DNA from: Flavobacterium lindanitolerans
GTDB taxonomy: Bacteria > Bacteroidota > Bacteroidia > Flavobacteriales > Flavobacteriaceae
Direction: 5' to 3'
DNA: 64,000 nt
NCBI RefSeq assembly: GCF_002846575.1
Contig: NZ_PJND01000008.1
Coordinates: 186,001-250,000 of the forward strand
How positions within the stretch are numbered: position 1 is the first letter of the stretch; the number at the start of each line of letters is the position of its first letter. The notes under the pieces are model-generated. The model saw nothing but the letters and a program-made list of their open reading frames with translations, made no database searches and was not told the origin of the DNA. Position numbers and translations under genes: made by a program. Of this stretch, positions 58,114 through 64,000 are shown one piece after another.

Positions 58114-58632
58114 TTACTTTTTCAGAGCCTTTAAAGCATCATTATATATTTTCTGTATGCTTTTTTTCTCTTCTTTTTTGATAATACCCTCTATCGCCGG
58201 CAATAAATCTTTATTGTATTCTGTCCTTAATTTCAGAATTTCACCCAATGCAAATGCAGCACTCCAACGGACCACCGTTCCTTCATGCGCTGTGTTGATA
58301 AGCAAATGGGCAATTGGGGTTTTCAATCTTGTGTTAAACAGATGGGCAATATTGCCTATTACTTTGGCACTCTCCCATTTTATTCTTGGCACCTTGGAAG
58401 TAAGTGTATCGGTTACAAAATTTAATACATTCTCATTCGCAATTTCCGGATGCTCTTTCGTAGCATATTCCAGGGCTTCAATACAGGTTGCCATTGCAGA
58501 GTCCTTTTGGCTTTCTGCAAAAGCAATAAGCTCGTCAACAGGCAGTGATTTTTCCATAATCCACTTGCTTATTATTTCTGTTTTTTCTTTAGACTTTATC
58601 GCCTTGTCTTTTAAAAGCTCTTCTATTGTCAT
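58114..58632 (-). CDS. HEAT-like repeat protein
   Basis: A 172-residue soluble all-helical protein. Repeats of about 35 residues are visible, for example CIEALEYATKEHPEIANENVLNFVTDTL, RIKWESAKVIGNIAHLFNTRL and VVRWSAAFALGEILKLRTEYNKDLLPAIEGII, with the typical aliphatic pattern of HEAT/armadillo repeats. No catalytic residues. It is probably a binding scaffold; no partner is indicated by the neighbours (a META lipoprotein on one side, an AraC-type gene on the other). Confidence 0.75.
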   Translation of the reverse strand: MTIEELLKDKAIKSKEKTEIISKWIMEKSLPVDELIAFAESQKDSAMATCIEALEYATKEHPEIANENVLNFVTDTLTSKVPRIKWESAKVIGNIAHLFNTRLKTPIAHLLINTAHEGTVVRWSAAFALGEILKLRTEYNKDLLPAIEGIIKKEEKKSIQKIYNDALKALKK

Positions 58633-58796
58633 CGTGATTTGTATAATTATTTTACTTAAACCGAGCTCCAGATAATAACAAATTTATTAAAAACTTAGAC
58701 ATGTAACCGTTTTACAACTAACCTAAATAATAAAATAATTATTTTTAACAACCAAAAAACATTTTATAACTTGCATGAAGGCTAACAGTTCCAATC

Positions 58797-59159
58797 ATGA
58801 CCAAACAAGACACTCAAAAACGAAGTGAAGAAATTACCCAAAACTATTTTCAGTTTCTGGACAGGCATATAGCCGACGTGGTTACCGGAAAAGTGACCGA
58901 CTTTATGGAAATTAACCAGATAGCCAGCGAATTATTTGTTTCTCACAAGCACCTGACGGATACTATCCAACAGGAAACAGGACATCATCCCTGTCATTTT
59001 TATGACCTGAAGATTATCGACCAGGCAAAAAAAATGTTGAAAGAAACAAACCTACCCGTTGCAGAGATTGCAAAAATACTGACCTACGACCCTTCTAATT
59101 TTTCCAAGTTTTTTAAAAAATTTACGGGACAGGCTCCCGGAACATTCCGGAAAACATAA
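58797..59159 (+). CDS. Short AraC-type DNA-binding protein without sensor domain
   Basis: A 120-residue protein consisting mainly of an AraC helix-turn-helix pair: EINQIASELFVSHKHLTDTIQQETGHHPCHFYDLKIIDQAKKML and PVAEIAKILTYDPSNFSKFFKKFTGQAPGTFR. The 40-residue N-terminal part is only a short helix, so the usual effector domain is absent. It may be a stand-alone activator or repressor like SoxS/MarA. It precedes an SDR gene by 275 bp on the same strand and may regulate it; a strong inverted repeat lies between the two. Confidence 0.87.
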   Translation: MTKQDTQKRSEEITQNYFQFLDRHIADVVTGKVTDFMEINQIASELFVSHKHLTDTIQQETGHHPCHFYDLKIIDQAKKMLKETNLPVAEIAKILTYDPSNFSKFFKKFTGQAPGTFRKT

Positions 59160-59174
59160 GCCAATTCATGGAAA

Positions 59175-59234
59175 CTTTGCGGCTCTGCGGCTTTGCGTGA
59201 AATTAGTTGCTCGCAAAGCCGCAGAGCCGCAAAG
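59175..59234. repeat. Perfect 23-bp inverted repeat with GCGG/CTCTGCGG motif
   Basis: Arms at 59175-59197 and 59212-59234 are exact reverse complements; the left arm reads CTTTGCGGCTCTGCGGCTTT and ends GCG. They are separated by a 14-nt loop. The arm sequence belongs to a family of CTTTGCG-type blocks common between Flavobacterium genes. The stem is GC-rich in an AT-rich genome. As a hairpin it could stop transcription of the AraC-type gene, but there is no T run right after the right arm. Confidence 0.8.
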
Positions 59235-59434
59235 GGAAATTATTGAAAGTAAGCCCGTTCTTTTCATTGATCTTTAAATCTGTGCAATCATTTTAATCTG
59301 TGGCTAAAAATCATGACCGGAGCGAGTACTCAAAATTACTTTTCTATAAACTTCCGAAAAGTTCACCATAATTAAAAAACGGACTCTTCTCACCTTTGTC
59401 TTATCAATTTGTAACTCATTAAACAACAAATACA

Positions 59435-60190
59435 ATGGCAAGAAACGATTTAAAAGGAAAAGTGGTTTTGATTGCAGGTGGTGCAAAAAACCTGGGAGGT
59501 TTATTAAGCCGAGATTTTGCGGCTAAAGGTGCGAAAGTGGCAATTCATTACAACAGCAGCAGTACAAAAGCTGATGCGGAAAAAACATTAGCTGAAATCC
59601 AAAATGCCGGAGGAACGGCTTTTCTGTTTCAGGCAGACCTGACAAAAGTAGATAACATTAAAAAACTCTTTGAAGAAACGAAAGCAAAATTTGGAGGTAT
59701 AGACATTGCTATCAATACCGTGGGAATGGTTCTGAAAAAGCCTTTTTTGGATACAACAGAAGCAGAATACGACACCATGTTCGACATCAATTCTAAAGTA
59801 GCTTATTTCTTTATACAGGAGGCCGGAAAAAAGGTAAACGACAACGGTAAAATCTGTACGATAGTAACTTCGCTTTTAGCAGCCTACACCGGATTGTATT
59901 CCACCTATGCCGGAGCAAAAGCACCGGTTGAACATTTTACCCGAATGGCTTCCAAAGAATTTGGTTCAAGAGGAATTTCGGTAACCGGAGTAGCTCCCGG
60001 CCCAATGGATACACCTTTTTTCTACGGACAGGAGAGCAAGGATGCAGTGGCCTACCATAAATCGGCTTCTGCTTTGGGTGGCCTGACCAATATTAAAGAC
60101 ATAGCTCCTTTGGTTGAGTTTCTGGTAACTGACGGATGGTGGATTACCGGACAGACCATCTTCGCAAATGGCGGATATACGACCCGATAA
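59435..60190 (+). CDS. SDR family oxidoreductase
   Basis: A 251-residue short-chain dehydrogenase. Cofactor motif AGGAKNLGGLLS (GxxxxLG variant) near residue 14, NTVGM in place of NNAG near residue 92, catalytic Ser in IVTSLLAAYTG and Tyr/Lys in YSTYAGAKAPVEHF near 154-165, and a C-terminal WWITGQTIFANGG. The NTVG and Gly-rich variants place it slightly apart from the FabG-type SDRs at 48 and 49.5 kb. It follows an AraC-type gene that may regulate it. The substrate is unknown. Confidence 0.88.
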   Translation: MARNDLKGKVVLIAGGAKNLGGLLSRDFAAKGAKVAIHYNSSSTKADAEKTLAEIQNAGGTAFLFQADLTKVDNIKKLFEETKAKFGGIDIAINTVGMVLKKPFLDTTEAEYDTMFDINSKVAYFFIQEAGKKVNDNGKICTIVTSLLAAYTGLYSTYAGAKAPVEHFTRMASKEFGSRGISVTGVAPGPMDTPFFYGQESKDAVAYHKSASALGGLTNIKDIAPLVEFLVTDGWWITGQTIFANGGYTTR

Positions 60191-60421
60191 TTTTTTATCA
60201 AAACGGCTGATATTTTCAGCAAATTCAATTTATCACTCTGGCATACCTCATCTCAAAAAAATTTTGGTATAGCCGGAGTTTTTTTAGTAATAGAAGGATT
60301 ATACAATTCCGAAATCAAATATTTCTTACTAAAAAGAAATTTATTAAAGAAAAAAATTACCTTTAACCTTCCAAAAATACCCCAAGCCCTGCCAAATCTT
60401 CAACAATTAAAACTTAATAGT

Positions 60422-60877
60422 ATGAATGCTTCAATTTCATCAGGCAAGCTGACGCCTATAAGCGCACAGCAAATTTCTCAAATCAATTTTGAAACTCTTA
60501 ATGTAATAGGCGTAATTGACCCTTCGGAACTTTTAACCCCTATGGTTTCTGCAGAAATCGATTTGACCGACAAGGGCCCGGTCTTAAATGTAAGAATGGT
60601 TATCCTTATTCCGAAAACACTTTTGGGGAAAGCTCCGGTTGAACTCTTCCTTGACCTGGATAATGCTGCCCAAAATGAATTAAGGTTAGTGTTAAACTAC
60701 GAAAGTGCCGAAAAGACTCCTAAAGATTATCTAGCCTGGTTTGTCAGCTATGCCCATGATATAAAAGATGGAGAGCAGGAAATCAAAAGTATCAGAACTT
60801 TTACGCAGAACACCCATTTTGAAGATGCCAACCCAAAAACTTCAAGAGGAACAGTAACCCACGTATTGCAAAGCTAG
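60422..60877 (+). CDS. Orphan 151-residue protein
   Basis: A cytosolic-looking protein without signal or membrane segment. It starts MNASISSGKLTPISAQQISQ and has a beta-rich middle (MVSAEIDLTDKGPVLNVRMVILIPKTL; VELFLDLDNAAQNELRLVLNYESA) and a polar C-terminus. I recognise no family. The frame is clean and codon use resembles neighbours, so it is probably real. The TPR kinase gene starts 32 bp downstream, which suggests cotranscription with the kinase and regulator and a possible link to their signal. Confidence 0.62.
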   Translation: MNASISSGKLTPISAQQISQINFETLNVIGVIDPSELLTPMVSAEIDLTDKGPVLNVRMVILIPKTLLGKAPVELFLDLDNAAQNELRLVLNYESAEKTPKDYLAWFVSYAHDIKDGEQEIKSIRTFTQNTHFEDANPKTSRGTVTHVLQS

Positions 60878-60909
60878 GAACGAAATTATTGCCACTGCAC
60901 CACCCAGTA

Positions 60910-62646
60910 ATGATGTCCCAAATTAAATTGGCACTTATTCTCCTATTCCTTTTTCCGGCTTATTTTCTTTTTTCACAGGAGCAGAACAATAGTCTCCTGA
61001 ATTCAGAAATCAGAAAAAAAGCCCTCGAAAACAGGGACAAGACTGATTTTTATAAAGCGCAGGCTTTCTTTTTAGAAAAAAACTGGGACTCTACACTGGT
61101 GTATTCCATGAAACAGCTGGCACATACCGGCAATCTGGAAATAGCCGATTATTGCCATTATTTCAGGGCATTCAGTTTCAAGAACAAAAGATTGCTTCAG
61201 GAAGCCAGAAAGGAATTTCTACAGATTTCTAAAAGATTCCGTTTTTATTATAAAGTCAGGCTCTATCTGGGCGAAATTGCCCTCGAAGAAAATAATTACG
61301 AACAGGCTATCCGTTATTTTAAAGAAATCGAAAATCTTCCGGAAACCGGTAATTATGATTTTAAAAGAGGTGTGGTCTATCACAATCTCGGGCTATGCTA
61401 TCTGCATCTAAAAAAATATGAGCAGGCTGATGCCTATCTTTCTAAAGGCTCGGAAGTCATGCAGGCAGAAAAAGATACCCTCTCTCTGATAGGTTCCTAT
61501 ATGAATATTGCAAATCTTTACTACGAGCAATACAAAGACAATCTGGCTATTCCCTATTTTGAAAAGGCCTATTCCCTATCTAAAAAGATTAAAAATGTAG
61601 AATTAAAGCAGAATGCCGTACTGAATATGGCGGTTGTTGCAGAAAACAATAAAAATTTTCCTCTTGCCCTAACCTACAGAAAAGAATACGAAAGCTGGAG
61701 AGATTCTTTAAATGACCAGAATAAAGTTTGGGCAATTGCTGAACTGGAAAAGAAATTTACCGTCAGGCAAAAAGAAAAGGAAATTGGCATCCTGGAGGCT
61801 GAAAACAAGCTGAAAATAGCAGAAAGAAACGGTTTTTTCTATTCTTCTGTGCTATTGCTGGTTTTGTTTGGAACAGGTATTTATTTCTACAGGCAGAAAA
61901 TAAAAAGCAACCGAATCATCCTTTCACAAAAAAACAAGCTGGATGAACTGAATGCTGCCAAAGACCAGCTTTTTTCAATCGTCAGCCATGACCTGCGCTC
62001 TTCTGTCAATGCATTAAAAACAAGTAATTCTAAGCTAGCAGAAAGCCTGGAAAGTAAAAATTTTGAAGCATTAGACAAACAGCTTCAAAGTAACAGTGCT
62101 ATTGCCCACAGTTCCTATAATCTGCTTGACAATCTATTGCATTGGGCACTGCTCCAAACAAAACAGCTTTATTTCCACAAAGAATCAGTACACCTCTTTT
62201 CTGTCGTACAGCAAATGGAATTCAATTACAAGCCGCTGATGCAGGAAAAAAATATCCATTTTGAAAATTTGGTTCCCAAAGCATTATTCGCCTGTGCTGA
62301 TTTAAGTTCCTTAAAAATAATACTGCGAAACCTGATGGATAATGCCATCAAATTCTCCGGAGAAAATGGCCGGATAACAATTCATGGCAGCGCTTCGGAA
62401 GATTTTTGTACCTTGACCGTTGAAGATTCCGGACAGGGAATGAGTCAGGAAACAATCCGGCAGCTTCTGGAAGAATCAGCATTGGTGTCTAAAAAAGAAA
62501 ATCCTGAAAAAAACGGAACCGGATTAGGCATGCAATTATGCTTGTCAATGGCACAGAAAAATGATGGGAAGCTACTTATTGAAAGTGAAGAAAATAAAGG
62601 TACAAAGATTAGTATTCAACTGTTAAAAGCAAAGAAAAATGAGTAA
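60910..62646 (+). CDS. TPR-containing membrane sensor histidine kinase
   Basis: About 578 residues from ATG 60910 (a TTG seven codons upstream is in frame). Signal sequence SQIKLALILLFLFPAYFLFSQ; then TPR-like repeats at about residues 40-245 (for example AIRYFKEIENLPETGNYDFKRGVVYHNLGLCY; PYFEKAYSLSKKIKNVELKQN) in the periplasm, a coiled coil, and one membrane helix near 297-315 (FYSSVLLLVLFGTGIYFY). The kinase core is cytoplasmic: H-box SIVSHDLRSSV with phospho-acceptor His360, N-box LRNLMDNAIKFSGENG, G1 VEDSGQGMS and G2 GTGLGMQL. Overlaps the response regulator gene by 8 bp. Confidence 0.92.
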   Translation: MMSQIKLALILLFLFPAYFLFSQEQNNSLLNSEIRKKALENRDKTDFYKAQAFFLEKNWDSTLVYSMKQLAHTGNLEIADYCHYFRAFSFKNKRLLQEARKEFLQISKRFRFYYKVRLYLGEIALEENNYEQAIRYFKEIENLPETGNYDFKRGVVYHNLGLCYLHLKKYEQADAYLSKGSEVMQAEKDTLSLIGSYMNIANLYYEQYKDNLAIPYFEKAYSLSKKIKNVELKQNAVLNMAVVAENNKNFPLALTYRKEYESWRDSLNDQNKVWAIAELEKKFTVRQKEKEIGILEAENKLKIAERNGFFYSSVLLLVLFGTGIYFYRQKIKSNRIILSQKNKLDELNAAKDQLFSIVSHDLRSSVNALKTSNSKLAESLESKNFEALDKQLQSNSAIAHSSYNLLDNLLHWALLQTKQLYFHKESVHLFSVVQQMEFNYKPLMQEKNIHFENLVPKALFACADLSSLKIILRNLMDNAIKFSGENGRITIHGSASEDFCTLTVEDSGQGMSQETIRQLLEESALVSKKENPEKNGTGLGMQLCLSMAQKNDGKLLIESEENKGTKISIQLLKAKKNE

Positions 62647-63385
62647 GGTAAGCGTTTTAATTATTGAAGACACTCCGGCAGAAAGTGAGGCACTTGTCAA
62701 AGTACTCACGCAAAACAATTATGCTATTGCGGGCGTGGCTACAACCTTCAGTGATGCCTTGGCTTTATTTTATAAAAATACGGTCGATATTGTAATTATT
62801 GACGTTTTCCTGAACGGTTCACCGGAAGGCATTACGTTTGCAGAAACTATTAATATTACTCCTGATATTGCACGTCCGTTTGTGTTTCTTACAAGCTCCA
62901 ACGACCGCCAGATTTTCGAAAGGGCCAAACTCACAAAACCTTTCAGCTTTCTGCTAAAACCATTTAACGAATTGGAAATACTGTATGCTGTGGAAATGGC
63001 CGTTGAAAAATTTTATGAGCAGTCCAATGTCTTTCTAAGCGACGACCAGGACACTGTTCTCAGCACCGACTCCCTATTCATCAAGAAAAAAAACGCTTTA
63101 AAAAAGGTGTTGATTGATGATATCGTTTACATCGAAGTCGAAGAACGCTACTGCAATATCATTACGGAACATGAAAAATTCGTAATCATGATTTCCCTGA
63201 CCAAAATCAGTGAACTTTTGGAAAAGAACAAGTTTGTCAAAACCCATAGAAATTATATCGTGAATGCTAATAAGATAGAAGAAATAATATTGCATGATAA
63301 TCTGGTCATCTTAAAAGGAAATCATAAAGTAACCCTAAGCGAAAAACATAAAGATTTTATCAAAAAACTGAACATCCTGCGATAA
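62639..63385 (+). CDS. LytTR-type response regulator
   Basis: A 248-residue two-domain regulator. The receiver domain has the acidic pair Glu10/Asp11, phospho-acceptor Asp55 (VIIDVFLNG) and Lys107 (LLKPFNELE). The LytTR DNA-binding domain spans about residues 145-248: KKVLIDDIVYIEVEERYCNIIT, KISELLEKNKFVKTHRNYIVN and GNHKVTLSEKHKDFIKKL. It overlaps the kinase gene by 8 bp, so the two are a coupled two-component pair. LytTR regulators usually bind imperfect direct repeats; targets here are unknown, and the right-edge partial gene is the nearest candidate. Confidence 0.93.
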   Translation: MSKVSVLIIEDTPAESEALVKVLTQNNYAIAGVATTFSDALALFYKNTVDIVIIDVFLNGSPEGITFAETINITPDIARPFVFLTSSNDRQIFERAKLTKPFSFLLKPFNELEILYAVEMAVEKFYEQSNVFLSDDQDTVLSTDSLFIKKKNALKKVLIDDIVYIEVEERYCNIITEHEKFVIMISLTKISELLEKNKFVKTHRNYIVNANKIEEIILHDNLVILKGNHKVTLSEKHKDFIKKLNILR

Positions 63386-63740
63386 GGTATTTTCTGCTTT
63401 TATTGTCATAGCTCTTCCCTCATCCGGAAGGGCTTTTTTTATTCCTTATTATTTTCATGCGCTGTTTTTTTATGGTTCATGTCAATAATTTCCCTACTCA
63501 TATCATTTGTTTACTACAGCCTTGGAATGCCCAGTAATTTTAGTTCAGAATACAAAAGAAAGCTAGCGTCGATTGTTTCTGGGCTTATTTGAAAATCCCC
63601 CTTCCTAAATAACCTGCATGTGTTTACATGCCTATATCTAAACTGAATTAGGAATTTATTTTGAATAAGCCATTTATTAAAAACAGGGAAGCAAGCCGAA
63701 AAACCCTATAAAAGAGTAGGCAAACTGATACATAAATAAC
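63386..63740. other. 355-bp intergenic region, includes one hairpin terminator
   Basis: No coding frame is convincing. The terminator is at 63410-63441. A small inverted repeat GCATGT-GTTT-ACATGC lies at about 63616-63631, 110 bp upstream of the next gene. I found no consensus promoter. Confidence 0.55.
63410..63441 (+). terminator. Intrinsic terminator after LytTR regulator gene
   Basis: AGCTCTTCC / GGAAGGGCT hairpin (one G-T pair) with a 7-nt loop and a run of seven T residues. Confidence 0.87.
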
Positions 63741-64000
63741 ATGGCAAAAATAGCAAACGTAGAAAAAGTAGAAGAAGGCGCCGTTTATAGCGGATACGAC
63801 CATCTTGCTGCTATGGAGTGGTGTACGCCCTCTTTTTTAAGTTGTAGCGCGTGTGTAAGTGCGAGTGCAGTCAACGGATTAGTAACTATTACCATTAATT
63901 TAAGGACTCCTTTCGGCAATGTTGGTAAAAGTTTCAACTTCAATTCCAATGTAAGCTATACCTGGCAGCCTTTCTCAAGATTTAAAATTTCTGTAAGCAT
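63741..64000 (+). CDS. Orphan protein, C-terminus cut by window edge
   Basis: ATG 63741 opens a frame that runs to the window end (86 codons visible). The visible N-terminus starts MAKIANVEKVEEGAVYSGYD with no signal peptide, followed by EWCTPSFLSCSACVSASA with three cysteines and a strand-rich stretch (VTITINLRTPFGNVGKSFNFN). No family is recognised. It follows the LytTR gene on the same strand after a 355-bp gap and its own terminator, so it is probably an independent transcript. Confidence 0.6.
   Translation, partial: MAKIANVEKVEEGAVYSGYDHLAAMEWCTPSFLSCSACVSASAVNGLVTITINLRTPFGNVGKSFNFNSNVSYTWQPFSRFKISVS

Overview
The window looks like chromosomal DNA from a Flavobacterium-like member of the Bacteroidota. 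The evidence is an AT-rich sequence, promoters of the TTTG-N19-TAnnTTTG type, A-rich rather than strong Shine-Dalgarno leaders, a type IX secretion sorting domain on a large subtilase, a fused ResB/CcsA cytochrome c maturation protein, menaquinone genes, and families such as DUF2911, DUF2520, DUF1684 and a TPR histidine kinase paired with a LytTR regulator. I see no rRNA, CRISPR array, insertion sequence, integrase or phage module. Most of the window is ordinary core genome with small accessory patches.

Layout. 1-5.5 kb (minus strand): a left-edge partial secreted protein, then a five-gene unit transcribed menB, two PH-domain membrane proteins, menA, UPF0173 hydrolase, closed by a terminator. 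5.5-10.6 kb: secreted papain-like protease, a small PH protein, a di-iron fatty acid hydroxylase, an extradiol dioxygenase, a four-copy intergenic repeat and an outer membrane protein. 10.7-14.5 kb: cvfB, menD, an acetyltransferase and a lipoprotein glutathione peroxidase. 14.6-16.4 kb: an AT-rich accessory patch with a cysteine-rich lipoprotein, an abutting 59-residue membrane protein and a YwqK-type repeat lipoprotein. 16.4-20.1 kb: fused CcsBA and a 20-cysteine copper-binding-type protein. 20.3-25.6 kb: a compact plus-strand run (DUF2520, KDO8P-type phosphatase, UbiA prenyltransferase, Maf, MscS, BamA-like protein). 25.6-38.0 kb: PIG-L hydrolase, a 35-residue membrane peptide plus sodium:solute symporter, DUF2911, SRPBCC plus photolyase, two tandem HAD phosphatases, TcdA, TatD-type hydrolase, DUF1684, MFS transporter.

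38-45 kb: BlaI-type repressor and M56 BlaR-type protease with a clear operator/promoter, a 46-residue conserved peptide, apt, tRNA-Arg(ACG) and a T9SS-exported subtilase. 45-64 kb: msrBA-msrA-luciferase-like operon, three SDR oxidoreductases beside HxlR or AraC regulators, HD nucleotidase, a further AraC regulator, two serine beta-lactamase-fold hydrolases, TetR regulator, META and HEAT proteins, an orphan 151-residue protein, the TPR kinase/LytTR pair, and a right-edge partial protein.

The most interesting signal is regulatory. The 16-bp dyad AACTAA-AAAA-TTAGTT occurs, with a second weaker copy exactly 20 bp upstream and the same promoter geometry, in front of the BlaI/M56 pair (38.4 kb) and again in front of a signal-peptide-bearing serine hydrolase 14.4 kb away (52.9 kb). 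This predicts a two-locus regulon in which the membrane protease relieves BlaI repression of an unlinked penicillin-binding or beta-lactamase-like hydrolase. Other items worth checking are the cysteine-rich lipoprotein/membrane peptide pair, dispersed degenerate repeats that supply promoter-like elements, and PH-domain proteins built into the menaquinone operon.
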